This document shows, in pieces, positions 45,597 through 54,542 of a DNA stretch of 61,233 nucleotides. Within the stretch, counting starts at the first letter, position 1; every line of letters starts with the position of its first letter. The stretch is from an uncultured Eubacteriales bacterium (GTDB lineage Bacteria; Bacillota; Clostridia; Peptostreptococcales; Anaerovoracaceae). Under the pieces are notes generated by a model that saw only the letters and a program-made list of their open reading frames with translations, searched no databases and had not been told where the DNA came from. The stretch spans positions 64,711 through 125,943 of the forward strand of contig CAJTYS010000007.1 of NCBI GenBank assembly GCA_910583765.1, in the 5' to 3' direction. The translations under genes and the position numbers were made by a program.

Positions 45597-46340
45597 ATGG
45601 CGCTACTCAAATGTCCAGAATGCGGTGAACATGTGTCAGAATTCGCAAAGGCCTGTCCGAACTGCGGCTGTCCCATGTCAGATATTTCCCAGGAAAATCA
45701 CGTAGTTGACAAGAGCTGGGACAAGAAAAAAGAAAAGAGAGCCACTTACACGCAGGCTTATACCCAAGAAGAATTGAATCAGGCTTTGGAAGATGCGAAA
45801 GCAGGCAGGAGCAGCAGGCAGCAGCGAAAGCCAGGGCAGAAACGGATCGTCAAAAATTCGGAAAGCATCCTTGCGGGGAGAAATAAAAAAGCAAAGAAAA
45901 AGAGCAAAAACAAGAAAAGTCCAAAGCAAAAGCAGCGATCCAAACAGCAAAGTGGCGGCAGCGGGAAAGGGTGGAAAATCGCTCTGATCATCATCGGTGC
46001 ATTGATCGTCATCGGACTGGGGATTTTCTGCTTTTCCGCTTTGTTTGGCGATGATGACAAGGCAAAGATCACAGATGACCCCGCTGACATGACCCAAAGC
46101 ACCCAGGATCAGGACTATGATCGTGACTATGAGGACCGATCAACCCAGCAAACCACGAGGGAAACAGAAACGCAATCAAAGAAAGAAACGACTCGGGCCA
46201 CCAGGCAGACGACAAAACCAACCACCCAGAGACAGACAACAAAAGCTACCACCACCGCGCCGCCAGTGACCCAGCCGCCGACGGAGGCACCGACTGAACC
46301 GCCGGAAGATCCTGTGATCCCAGGAGGGGAAGACGCATAG
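45597..46340 (+). CDS. Zinc-ribbon, single-pass membrane protein with Thr/Pro-rich external tail
   Basis: 247 residues in four parts: an N-terminal zinc ribbon (CPECGEHVSEFAKACPNCGC, residues 5-24), a basic lysine-rich cytoplasmic stretch, one helix (WKIALIIIGALIVIGLGIFC near 130-150), and an external tail rich in Thr, Gln and Pro with repeated QTTK/TTRATRQ-like units. AAGGAGG lies 7 nt before ATG 45597. Such zinc-ribbon plus membrane plus low-complexity proteins are frequent in Firmicutes but not characterised; the tail looks like a wall-spanning stalk. Confidence 0.85.
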   Translation: MALLKCPECGEHVSEFAKACPNCGCPMSDISQENHVVDKSWDKKKEKRATYTQAYTQEELNQALEDAKAGRSSRQQRKPGQKRIVKNSESILAGRNKKAKKKSKNKKSPKQKQRSKQQSGGSGKGWKIALIIIGALIVIGLGIFCFSALFGDDDKAKITDDPADMTQSTQDQDYDRDYEDRSTQQTTRETETQSKKETTRATRQTTKPTTQRQTTKATTTAPPVTQPPTEAPTEPPEDPVIPGGEDA

Positions 46341-46348
46341 AGAGAATC

Positions 46349-46393
46349 AACAAAGTCCACCTGTAAAAGAAGACTGGCGAAGCCGACTTTGTT
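46349..46393 (+). repeat. Inverted-repeat element A (ACAAAGTC family)
   Basis: AACAAAGTC (46349-46357) and GACTTTGTT (46385-46393) form a 9-bp stem before the sigma-54 activator gene; TATATT at its right edge may serve as a -10. Related elements: 48020, 56504 and 60162. Confidence 0.6.
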
Positions 46394-46439
46394 ATATTAT
46401 GAGGGGAAAGAGAAAAGGAGATTGATAAGGAGATCGGGA

Positions 46440-47816
46440 ATGAACTTGAAATCTATGCCAGAAGACGCGAAGCAATACGTGAAGGCTATCATCGAATGCA
46501 TTGATGATGGGATCTGGATCACAGACGGCAGGGGAGAAGTGGTGGAAGTTAACACCCAGGCCTTGGGATGCCAGAAGCGGGAAGACATCATTGGAAAGAC
46601 CATGGAGGAGCTGGTGGAAACAGGAGTGTACGACTCGTCCACCACCCTGAAAGTTCTGGAGCAAAAAGAAAAAGTAACGATTTTTCAGCACGAGGAAACG
46701 GAACTGCTGGTCACAGGAATCCCATATATGGAAAACGGGGAAATTCAGATGGTAGTATGCTGTGAACGAGAGCTGAAAGAGCTGGATATCATGAAACAGC
46801 AATTGAAGGCCAGCGAAGAAAAGCTGAATTTGTATGAAAGTGAGCTGGCGTACCTGCGATCCGTGCTTGCCAAGGAAGTGGACCTGGTGATCGAATCCAA
46901 AGAAATGAAAGAAGTGGTGGAGCTGGCGGCGACAGCGGCAAAGTACGATTCCAGGGTCCTGATCGAAGGGGAAACCGGAGTGGGAAAAGAAATCATCGCC
47001 AGGATCATCTATCGCAACGGGCTTCGAGACAAATCCCCTTTCATCGCGGTCAACTGCGGCGCCATTCCTGAAACCCTTTTGGAATCTGAATTGTTCGGAT
47101 ATGAAAAAGGCGCTTTCACAGGCGCTGACGAAAAAGGGCGGAAAGGATATTTTGAACTGGCCAACAAAGGCGTTCTGTTCCTGGACGAGATCGGTGACAT
47201 TTCCCTGAACTTCCAGGCAAAGCTGCTGCGGGCCCTGCAGGAAAACGAGATCATGCGGGTAGGAGGAAAGAAAGCCATACCAGTGGATGTCCAGGTCATA
47301 GCCGCCAGCAACAGCGATCTGCGGGAAAAGGTCAGCACAGGAGAATTCCGAGCGGATCTGTTCTACAGGCTGAACATTTTTCCCATTCATGTCCCGCCTC
47401 TCAGAGAACGCCGCAGGGATATCGTGCCCTTAGTTTATCAATTCGCCAAGACGTTTAACAACAAATATGGAACCAACAAAGAATTTTCCCTGAGCAGCCT
47501 CAACGTGCTGCAGCAATACAAATGGCCGGGAAACGTCCGAGAGCTGGAAAACCTGGTGGAACGGCTGGTCCTCACGGCAAAGGAGGATGTGATCACAGAT
47601 GAGCATGTGAATCTGATGCTGTACGGCAAAGATGGGACCATGGGTCAAAACCACGACCACGAGACCGGCACACTGAAAGAAGTGGTGGAGCGAGTGGAAC
47701 AGCAATTGATCAAACGATACATGGATGAATACAGCAATCCAGCTGATATTGAAAAAGCTCTGGACATCTCCAGAGCCACCCTCAACAGAAAAATCATGAA
47801 ATACGGATTAAGATAA
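46440..47816 (+). CDS. PAS-domain sigma-54-dependent activator (bEBP)
   Basis: 458 residues. Residues about 10-120: PAS sensor (AIIECIDDGIWITDGRGEVV); a coiled linker; AAA+ domain with Walker A EGETGVGKEIIA near 174-185, GAFTGA at about 224-229 for sigma-54 contact, Walker B VLFLDEIGD near 245-253; C-terminal Fis-type HTH (PADIEKALDISRATLNRKIM). All residues for open-complex formation appear intact. ATG 46440 follows AAGGAG by 7 nt. It most likely activates the perfect -24/-12 promoter 150 bp downstream. Confidence 0.94.
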   Translation: MNLKSMPEDAKQYVKAIIECIDDGIWITDGRGEVVEVNTQALGCQKREDIIGKTMEELVETGVYDSSTTLKVLEQKEKVTIFQHEETELLVTGIPYMENGEIQMVVCCERELKELDIMKQQLKASEEKLNLYESELAYLRSVLAKEVDLVIESKEMKEVVELAATAAKYDSRVLIEGETGVGKEIIARIIYRNGLRDKSPFIAVNCGAIPETLLESELFGYEKGAFTGADEKGRKGYFELANKGVLFLDEIGDISLNFQAKLLRALQENEIMRVGGKKAIPVDVQVIAASNSDLREKVSTGEFRADLFYRLNIFPIHVPPLRERRRDIVPLVYQFAKTFNNKYGTNKEFSLSSLNVLQQYKWPGNVRELENLVERLVLTAKEDVITDEHVNLMLYGKDGTMGQNHDHETGTLKEVVERVEQQLIKRYMDEYSNPADIEKALDISRATLNRKIMKYGLR

Positions 47817-47835
47817 CAGAAAACAGGGACCAGAC

Positions 47836-47863
47836 AGAGCCTGCTCAATTTTGAGCAGGCTCT
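47836..47863 (+). terminator. 28-bp perfect palindrome: terminator and/or activator-binding site
   Basis: AGAGCCTGCTCAA (47836-47848), TT, TTGAGCAGGCTCT (47851-47863): 13-bp perfect arms 20 bp after the activator stop, followed by agtcgTTTTT. A further TGAGCAG half-site lies at 47873-47879. It may terminate the activator mRNA and also be the upstream activator site, about 105-130 bp before the -24 element. Confidence 0.7.
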
Positions 47864-47966
47864 AGTCGTTTTTGAGCAGTTCTAAAAGCTTCACAAACAA
47901 AAAGTCATGGTTCCAAAACCTGAAAGGCCAGATAGATCAACATTTTCAGGGATTTCGCAAAACCGT

Positions 47967-47982
47967 TGGCACGGGATTTGCT
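47967..47982 (+). promoter_or_regulatory. Sigma-54 (-24/-12) promoter of the CoA-transferase unit
   Basis: TGGCACGGGATTTGCT matches the consensus TGGCACG-N4-TTGCW without a mismatch. Transcription should start near 47993, leaving a leader of about 138 nt before the hotdog gene. Confidence 0.93.
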
Positions 47983-48019
47983 TTATATAAAAGTGTAAAA
48001 CACATCCGGATGAAACAAG

Positions 48020-48064
48020 AACAAAGTCAGCTTTGCTGATCCTTTTTCAGAGCAAGACTTTGTT
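48020..48064 (+). repeat. Inverted-repeat element B (ACAAAGTC family) in the leader of the sigma-54 transcript
   Basis: AACAAAGTC (48020-48028) and GACTTTGTT (48056-48064) enclose a further TTGCTGA/TCAGAGCAA pairing, giving a nearly continuous hairpin of about 45 nt in the 5' leader. Confidence 0.65.
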
Positions 48065-48130
48065 GATATTCTGGAAATATCACTCCCGATATTTCTCAAA
48101 CAATAAAAACACTAGCAGGAGGAAATAAAG

Positions 48131-48559
48131 ATGGCAAACGTACAGGGCGAAAAGAGAGCTTCACTGAGCAAGGTAGAAAAGGGATTAGGCGTAAAGGAAC
48201 TGAAATTCAGGCTATCCTTTGGGGCAGAAGACATGCATTATCCAGGAGAAATGATTTCAGGATGCAAACTGGTGGAAAAATGCATTGACTGCTGCACGGA
48301 AATGTGCAATATCAGAGACAACGGCGATGGGGGATTGATCGTACACACAGAGAGCGACATTGTGGCATCCGTGCATGTGCTGGATGCTGTGGAAATCATT
48401 TGCTGGTCCATCAAAGACGGATCCCGCTCCAGGGTTTTGGGCTATGAAATGTACAAAACATCAGAATATGACATGAAAACAGACCGTTCCACTGTATTTG
48501 ACGAACCTGTGTTAACTGTCAAAGGCAGCGTTGTTTTCGTAGTGGATGATCCGCAGTGA
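48131..48559 (+). CDS. Hotdog-fold protein similar to beta-alanyl-CoA / 3-aminobutyryl-CoA ammonia-lyases
   Basis: 142 residues. The block LKFRLSFGAEDMHYPGEMIS, then KCIDCCTEM and ASVHVLDAVEI, aligns by eye with the AxDxHYxGxLVxG...GDVxTELM pattern of beta-alanyl-CoA:ammonia lyase and the lysine-pathway 3-aminobutyryl-CoA ammonia lyase (single hotdog domain, about 140 residues). The reaction would be elimination of NH3 from a beta-amino acyl-CoA to give an enoyl-CoA, or the reverse. Gly-Asp of the family is changed to Ile-Asp here, so the substrate may differ. First gene after the sigma-54 promoter; AGGAGG 7 nt before the ATG. Confidence 0.7.
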   Translation: MANVQGEKRASLSKVEKGLGVKELKFRLSFGAEDMHYPGEMISGCKLVEKCIDCCTEMCNIRDNGDGGLIVHTESDIVASVHVLDAVEIICWSIKDGSRSRVLGYEMYKTSEYDMKTDRSTVFDEPVLTVKGSVVFVVDDPQ

Positions 48560-48576
48560 GAGGCAGGGGGATGAAC

Positions 48577-49815
48577 ATGGCAAAAATACTGGATGGAATC
48601 ACAATCATAGACTTTACCCAGGGGCACACGGGCAGTTATGGAACCATGCTCCTCGCGGATTTTGGCGCTCAGGTGATCAAGATCGAAGATCCGAAGACTG
48701 GCGGCGATGTGCTGCGAAGCAGCTTTCCCAAGAATGAAAAAGGCAGCGCCTATCACGCGTATATGAACAGAGGCAAGAAAAGCGTATGCATAGATAGAGA
48801 GACGAGGCAAGGCCAGGCCTTGATCATGAAGCTGATGGAAAAGGCTGACGTGGTATGCGACGCGTTTCCCGCAGGTGAAATGGAACGCTGCAGTATCGGT
48901 TACAGCCAGGCAGCAAAGGTGAATCCAAGGATCATATATGCGTCACACACAGGCTTTGGAAAGACAGGACCCCTTAGCGGCACCGCGGGCTGCGACTTGA
49001 CATCCGAGGCATTGAGCGGACTCATGCAGGTCACAGGCTTTCCTGACGGGGAACCTGTGGCTCATGGGAGCAGGATGGCTGATCAATTTGGAGGCGTTTA
49101 CTATGCGGCTGCCATTGTCATGGCTTTGATGGCTAGGGACCGGACAGGAGAAGGGCAGCAGATCGACATCGCCTCAGCGGACTGCATGTTCACGGCCTTG
49201 GAGGACTGCCTTTCAGAAGCCTCTCTCATGGGTGTGACCTTTCACAGAGAAGGAAACGGCTCTCGCTCCATCGCTCCATACGATACCTTTGAAGTCAAGG
49301 ACGGCATCTTTTCCACAGCAGTTTCCACTAATGCCCAATGGAAAAAATTCTGCCAGGTCATGGACATGGAAGAATTGATCGATGAACCAAAATACTGCGA
49401 TAACGAGGCGCGGGGCGAGAACTATTACACGGAAAACGGAAAGATCGGCCTGCGGGACATCATAGCAGATAAATTCAAGGATATGACCAGGCAGGAAATC
49501 GCCGATCTCCTTGCGCCGCAAAACATCCCCAGCGGGCCGGGATTCACGGTCCAGGACGCTTTTGAAAACGAGCAGCTGGGCGTAAGGAACATGGTTTTGG
49601 AGATCCATGACAAGACTGTTGGCAACATCAAAATGCCAGGCGTGCCCATCAAGATTTCAGGGGTCGATGACACCGCCATCGCTTCTGCGCCCCGTCTTGG
49701 TGAAGACACGGAAAAAATCATGAAAGACATGGGTTATGACGAAGCAGAGATCGATCAGCTGGTGAAAGAAGACATCATCATGCGCGAAAGGAGGGATGGG
49801 CAATGGGACCACTAG
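48577..49815 (+). CDS. Type III (CaiB/BaiF) CoA-transferase, copy 1
   Basis: 412 residues with DGITIIDFTQGHTGSYGTML, ASHTGFGKTGPLSGTAGCDL and the catalytic aspartate at residue 169 (RMADQFGG), the position of Asp169 in formyl-CoA transferase. The enzyme moves CoA between carboxylic acids through aspartyl-CoA intermediates. ATG 48577 is preferred over 48571 because AGGGGG abuts the latter. It overlaps the second CoA-transferase by 13 nt, suggesting a tightly coupled, possibly heteromeric pair. Confidence 0.93.
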   Translation: MAKILDGITIIDFTQGHTGSYGTMLLADFGAQVIKIEDPKTGGDVLRSSFPKNEKGSAYHAYMNRGKKSVCIDRETRQGQALIMKLMEKADVVCDAFPAGEMERCSIGYSQAAKVNPRIIYASHTGFGKTGPLSGTAGCDLTSEALSGLMQVTGFPDGEPVAHGSRMADQFGGVYYAAAIVMALMARDRTGEGQQIDIASADCMFTALEDCLSEASLMGVTFHREGNGSRSIAPYDTFEVKDGIFSTAVSTNAQWKKFCQVMDMEELIDEPKYCDNEARGENYYTENGKIGLRDIIADKFKDMTRQEIADLLAPQNIPSGPGFTVQDAFENEQLGVRNMVLEIHDKTVGNIKMPGVPIKISGVDDTAIASAPRLGEDTEKIMKDMGYDEAEIDQLVKEDIIMRERRDGQWDH

Positions 49816-51011
49816 CAGGAATCACAGTGCTTGATTTCACACAAGCCTACAGCGGACCTTACTGTGCCATGAATCTGGCTGATTACGGCGCCAGAGTCAT
49901 CAAAGTGGAACGAGTGGAGGACGGTGATCAATCCAGGGAATGGGGGCCATATGTGGAAAACGGAAACAGCGGCTACTTTGCCCTTTACAATCGGAACAAA
50001 GAAGGCATTGCCGTGGACCTGAGCGAACCAGAAGGCAAGGAGATCATCAAAAAACTTTACAAAGAAGTGGACGTTGTTTTGGAAAACTTCAAATTCGGGA
50101 CCATAGACAAACTGGGCCTGGGCTATGAGGTGGCAAAGGAGATCAACCCGCGGATCATTTTCGCGTCCATCACAGGCTTCGGGCAGACAGGGCCGCTCCG
50201 CAAAAACACTGCTTACGACAATGTCATCGAGTGTATGTGCGGTTTCATGGAAATGACGGGATACCCCGATGGGCCGGCCACAAGGTCAGGCGCATCCGTA
50301 GGCGACAGTTACACAGGGCTGACCATGTTTCTGGCCATTGTCCTGGCATGTTATGACAGGAAACGGACTGGAAAGGGCAGGCGGCTGGATGTTTCCATGA
50401 TGGACACCATGTTCGCTACCATAGAAGACGCTGTTTTGGCTTACAGCCTCACAGGGGATCCCATCAGCAGGACGGGAAACGCCAAACCAAAAGAAATCGT
50501 TCCCTACGATGTGTATCCATGCAGAGACGGCTCCATCGCAGTAGGAATCAGCGAAGCTTCCATGTGGCCGGATTTCTGCGACGCAGTGGGGATGCCAGAG
50601 CTAAAGGATGACCCCCTTTACAAAACCAATGACCTGAGATGTGAAAATTTCAAAAGTTTCACTGCTCTGATGCAGGAGGTAATGAAAAAAAGAAGCAAGG
50701 AAGAAATGCTAGAGCGGTTCGCCAAGCATCATATTCCGGCAGCGCCTCTGCTGCTGCCGTTAGAAGCCTTGAATCATGAACATTTCAAAGCCAGGGACAT
50801 GTCCATTGAGATCAATGATGTCAATGTGGGAAAATATCGGGCCTTTGGACTTCCCGCGAAATTCAGCAAAACACCGGGAGGCATCAGGAAGACATCTCCG
50901 CTCTTAGGTGAAAACACCTGTGAAGTGCTGAAATCTGTAGGATACACAGATGAAGAGATCGACACACTAATCAAAGAGGAGATCGTTGGGATCCCGGAAC
51001 ATACGTTATAA
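49803..51011 (+). CDS. Type III (CaiB/BaiF) CoA-transferase, copy 2
   Basis: 402 residues, with the family start AGITVLDFTQAYSGPYCAMN, the IIFASITGFGQTGPLRKNTA block, and catalytic Asp168 in SVGDSYTG. It is clearly a paralogue of the preceding gene but diverged through most of its length. Both copies keep the catalytic Asp, so neither is obviously a non-catalytic partner. They may act in series (substrate activation and product release) or form a heterodimer. Confidence 0.93.
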   Translation: MGPLAGITVLDFTQAYSGPYCAMNLADYGARVIKVERVEDGDQSREWGPYVENGNSGYFALYNRNKEGIAVDLSEPEGKEIIKKLYKEVDVVLENFKFGTIDKLGLGYEVAKEINPRIIFASITGFGQTGPLRKNTAYDNVIECMCGFMEMTGYPDGPATRSGASVGDSYTGLTMFLAIVLACYDRKRTGKGRRLDVSMMDTMFATIEDAVLAYSLTGDPISRTGNAKPKEIVPYDVYPCRDGSIAVGISEASMWPDFCDAVGMPELKDDPLYKTNDLRCENFKSFTALMQEVMKKRSKEEMLERFAKHHIPAAPLLLPLEALNHEHFKARDMSIEINDVNVGKYRAFGLPAKFSKTPGGIRKTSPLLGENTCEVLKSVGYTDEEIDTLIKEEIVGIPEHTL

Positions 51012-51050
51012 AACCGCGCACGACCTGAAAAGAAAGGAGTGACAATTTTT

Positions 51051-52649
51051 ATGAGTAACTCAAATGTGGGCTTGAAAGAGCACAATATCAAACTGCATAC
51101 TGTAGTGTTCATCATGTACTGTCTGGTAGCCGCGGGCGCCTTTGGGATTGAGGAAATGATCGCGGAATCCGGACCAGGGCTGACCATTGTCATGTTGATC
51201 CTGCTGCCCATTTTCTGGGCAGCGCCCCAGGCCCTGGTTTCCGCTGAACTAGGCTCCGCCATTCCAGAGGCGGGTGGTTTTTACAAGTGGGTGCAAAGAG
51301 GATTAGGCGAGTTTTGGGCGTTCCAGGCAGGATGGTGCCGCACGCTGTCCTGTTATTTGGACAACACCCTTTACGTAGTGCTGGCCGCTTCCTATCTGGG
51401 GATGCTGATTCCGATGTCTGGCACCGTGCAATACCTGGTGAAGGTGGTTATCATACTGATTTTTGTTTATATCAACCTGCGGGGCATCGAAGAAGTGGGT
51501 GCCATCAGCACAGCGCTTTCCCTGATCGTATTGATCGCCTTTGCTGCTGTGGCGGTGGTGGGGTTCGCCAATTGGAACCAAAATCCTATGGCTCCGTTCA
51601 TTCCAGAAGACAGCTCCCTGATCGGCAGCATCGGAGCCAGCCTGTCCATCGGCATGTGGATGTATTCCGGCTACACGTCCATGTCAAATCTGGGCGGCGA
51701 GATCAAGGACAAATCTCTGATACCAAAGGGCCTGCTGATCATCATGCCTCTGACCATGCTCACTTATGTGCTGCCAACAGTCGCGGGACTGGCTTCTGTA
51801 GGGCGTTGGGATGAGTGGAGCACGAGCGGCGGCGTTTCTTTCGCTAATGTGCTGGCGCTGGCAGGCTCCTGGGGTTTTCCAGCCTTTCTGGTAGTGGCTA
51901 TCGTAGCGAATCTCTCTATTTTCAATACTTACATCATATCCATTTCCAGAGGGTTCTTTGCCATGGCACAGGACAATCTGGCGCCAAAATCCCTGGTGAA
52001 ATGCAGCAAAAAGCATAATGTGCCTTATGTGGGCGTGGTGTCTTTAGGCGTGTTCTGCCTTCTGGCCTGCACTTTTGATTTTTCCATCCTGGTCACAGTG
52101 GATGTCATGCTGCTGATGGTGGACTATGTGCTGGTATGGATCTCAGGCGCTCGGTTGAGAAAAAAAGAGCCGGATATGCCAAGGCCTTTCAAGGTCCCAG
52201 TGGGGACCGGAGGCTTCATCGCCATCGTCACGCCGGGCATCACCATTGCTACTGTTTCCCTGCTCCTCAATGGTTCGGATTATTTCCTGGCAGGGATGAT
52301 CGGCCTGATCTCCGCGCCAGTGATGTACTTCATATGGAAGCGGGTCTATGGCGGTTTGGCGAAAAACGATCCGGAAAAATATCCGCTGAATCCAAAGACC
52401 AAGATGGCTCCTGGCGATTTGGACAGAATGGCTGTCGTCTTTGGGCTGCTGGCCATCTTAGGCGTGATCGCTTGTTTCTTCCTGCCGTGGTATGAAGGCA
52501 GCTGGGCAGTGGAGTATTACCAGGAAACTTACGGCAGTCCTAACAGTTTTGCTATCATCCTCACAGGCATCAAAGTCATGACAGGACTTTATGCGGTGAT
52601 CTGCGTTGGGCTGAAGCTGCTGGGGAGAAAGCTGGAAGCGCGGGCGTAA
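51051..52649 (+). CDS. APC-family amino acid permease
   Basis: 532 residues, about twelve to fourteen hydrophobic segments, with FGIEEMIAESGPGLTIVMLI in segment 1, GGFYKWVQRGLGEFWAF, and ANLSIFNTYIISISRGFFAM, as in glutamate:GABA antiporter/YjeM-like permeases. Length beyond 450 is due to two extra C-terminal helices. It probably imports the amino-acid-like substrate of the CoA-transferase/lyase enzymes, or exchanges it for product. ATG 51051 is used since GTG 51039 overlaps the AAAGGAG site. Confidence 0.92.
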   Translation: MSNSNVGLKEHNIKLHTVVFIMYCLVAAGAFGIEEMIAESGPGLTIVMLILLPIFWAAPQALVSAELGSAIPEAGGFYKWVQRGLGEFWAFQAGWCRTLSCYLDNTLYVVLAASYLGMLIPMSGTVQYLVKVVIILIFVYINLRGIEEVGAISTALSLIVLIAFAAVAVVGFANWNQNPMAPFIPEDSSLIGSIGASLSIGMWMYSGYTSMSNLGGEIKDKSLIPKGLLIIMPLTMLTYVLPTVAGLASVGRWDEWSTSGGVSFANVLALAGSWGFPAFLVVAIVANLSIFNTYIISISRGFFAMAQDNLAPKSLVKCSKKHNVPYVGVVSLGVFCLLACTFDFSILVTVDVMLLMVDYVLVWISGARLRKKEPDMPRPFKVPVGTGGFIAIVTPGITIATVSLLLNGSDYFLAGMIGLISAPVMYFIWKRVYGGLAKNDPEKYPLNPKTKMAPGDLDRMAVVFGLLAILGVIACFFLPWYEGSWAVEYYQETYGSPNSFAIILTGIKVMTGLYAVICVGLKLLGRKLEARA

Positions 52650-53054
52650 GGCATGAGAGCTCTCGGCCGCAAGGGGTGTAAAAGGTAAAGGCCGCAGGTC
52701 TGCGGGACTTGAAAAAGAAATAGGGTATCATCCAATAAGATCGGCCTCCAAAAGCCAGATAGGAAACCTGGCGGTGGGAGGCCGGTTTTTTGTGATATGG
52801 GATGGGAGGCGCATTGATGTCAAAACTAGATAGGAAAGTCAGAGAATCAAACATATCTTGAGTATTACATATAAAAAAGAAACATTCGTTCTAAAAAATA
52901 TTGAAAGCGGGCCAAGCATGGAGTATAATAAACGCAATTGATTGATACGGCGTTGCCGAGAGGAAGCGTTCATTGAATCATGAATTCCAATTGAATTTTT
53001 AAAGGTGATTCATGGTACAATGAATGCATTTACGCAGACATGAGGTGAGATAAG
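52650..53054 (+). other. Intergenic region with repeat, gene stub and promoter
   Basis: No full gene. Contents in order: a CCGCAG-GT-CTGCGG hairpin (52692-52705); the 96-bp repeat with terminator (52735-52830); a 14-codon stub beginning MSKLDRKVRE (52817-52861) after GGGAGG; and a promoter for the methyltransferase gene, TTGAAA (52901-52906), 17 bp, TATAAT (52924-52929). Confidence 0.75.
52735..52830 (+). repeat. 96-bp direct repeat, copy 1 (contains terminator hairpin)
   Basis: Identical to 55514-55609 except one base (gcGgtg/gcAgtg). It contains CGGCCTCC/GGAGGCCG (52742-52749/52777-52784) around an inner GCCAG/CTGGC hairpin, then TTTTTT, and 45 bp further a GGGAGG site with ATGTCAAAACTAGA. 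Confidence 0.92.
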
Positions 53055-54542
53055 ATGCTGGGAAAGATCATTGAACTCACAAATTCATATATGGACAGCA
53101 TGCCCAAAAAAGAAAGAAAAAAATATGGGCAGTTTTTTACAAGCATGGAAACGGCGAGATTTATGACAAGCTTGTATGATGTCCCAGTTGGGAAAGAAAG
53201 CATAACCGTTCTGGACGCTGGCGCGGGTTCAGGTATTTTATCATGCGCTTTTATTGAATGGGCCAAGCAGTTTGACACAGTAAAAAAAATTCAAGTCACC
53301 TGTTATGAAACTGACGAAAAAGTGTTAGGGCTTTTGAGAGATAATCTGAGGTATTGCCAAGAGCATTCACCCCAAATCATTGAATACCATATTCGGACGG
53401 AGAATTATATCACAAGTCAATATTTAGATTTCAATTCATTGCTGGGAGGAGAATCTGACCCTCTTAAATATGATTACGTAATCGGCAATCCACCTTATAT
53501 GAAGATATCAAAGGACGCGCCGGAAGCGGCGGCCATGCCGGAAGTTTGCCATGGTGCGCCCAACATGTACTTTCTCTTTGCTTCCATGGGGCTTTTTAAT
53601 TTGAAAGATAATGGTGAAATGGTCTATATCATTCCTCGATCCTGGACATCAGGAGCGTATTTTAGAAAGTTTCGTCAGTACTTTCTGACAAACGGAAAGC
53701 TGGAATATGCGCATTTATTTGTAAGTCGGAACAAAGTTTTTGATAAAGAAGATATTTTACAAGAGACCATTATCATAAAAATCAGGAAAACGGATGTGAG
53801 TCCAGATCAGGTAAATATCACTTCATCGAAATCAAGTCAAGATTTTGATGAAATAACTTCCTTGACAGTACCATATGATCTTGTTGTTTCCGGTAAAGAT
53901 CAATATGTGTATTTGGTGACGGATCAGAAAAAAGTGGCTGTATTAGAGCAATTACATCAATTTCATTATACACTGCCAGACATTGGAGTGAAAATGAAAA
54001 CAGGATTAACAGTTGATTTTAGAAGCCGTGATCTTCTTCGAGATGAAGAAGAAGTTGGGGCGATCCCACTGTTTTACGCACAACATATCAAACAGGGAAA
54101 GGTGTGTTTTCCCATTCAGAAAGAGCACGAGTATGTGGTGACAGATCAGCGCGGACTGATGCAGGATAATAGGAATTACTTGTTTGTAAAAAGATTTACG
54201 GCAAAAGAAGAACCGCGCAGGTTCCAATGCGGCATTTATCTGGCGAGAAACCATCCGCAGTATACGAAAATCAGCACGCAGAATAAAATCAATTTTATTG
54301 ATGGGCTATTGGGAGAAATGTCGGAGTGCCTGGTATATGGGCTATATGTGCTCTTTAATTCTACTCTATATGATGAGTACTATCGGATTTTGAATGGATC
54401 CACGCAGGTCAATTCCACGGAAGTGAATTCCATGCCAGTGCCGGATATGGAAAGCATACAGGAAATGGGCAGAACATTGATGAAGACAAAGGACTTGTCA
54501 GAGAAAAACTGTGATAGGATCTTGGAGGGATACTGTGGATAA
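53055..54542 (+). CDS. N6-adenine DNA methyltransferase of a type II restriction-modification system (BsuBI/PstI type)
   Basis: 495 residues: SAM motif I LDAGAGSGIL near residues 54-63, catalytic motif IV NPPY at 145-148, YIIPRSWTSG after it, then a target-recognition C-terminal half. Eco57I-like gamma/N12-class m6A methyltransferase. With the PstI/BsuBI-type endonuclease encoded next, the predicted target is CTGCAG or close to it (inference from family). Codon use is more AT-rich than neighbours, as usual for acquired systems. Confidence 0.93.
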   Translation: MLGKIIELTNSYMDSMPKKERKKYGQFFTSMETARFMTSLYDVPVGKESITVLDAGAGSGILSCAFIEWAKQFDTVKKIQVTCYETDEKVLGLLRDNLRYCQEHSPQIIEYHIRTENYITSQYLDFNSLLGGESDPLKYDYVIGNPPYMKISKDAPEAAAMPEVCHGAPNMYFLFASMGLFNLKDNGEMVYIIPRSWTSGAYFRKFRQYFLTNGKLEYAHLFVSRNKVFDKEDILQETIIIKIRKTDVSPDQVNITSSKSSQDFDEITSLTVPYDLVVSGKDQYVYLVTDQKKVAVLEQLHQFHYTLPDIGVKMKTGLTVDFRSRDLLRDEEEVGAIPLFYAQHIKQGKVCFPIQKEHEYVVTDQRGLMQDNRNYLFVKRFTAKEEPRRFQCGIYLARNHPQYTKISTQNKINFIDGLLGEMSECLVYGLYVLFNSTLYDEYYRILNGSTQVNSTEVNSMPVPDMESIQEMGRTLMKTKDLSEKNCDRILEGYCG

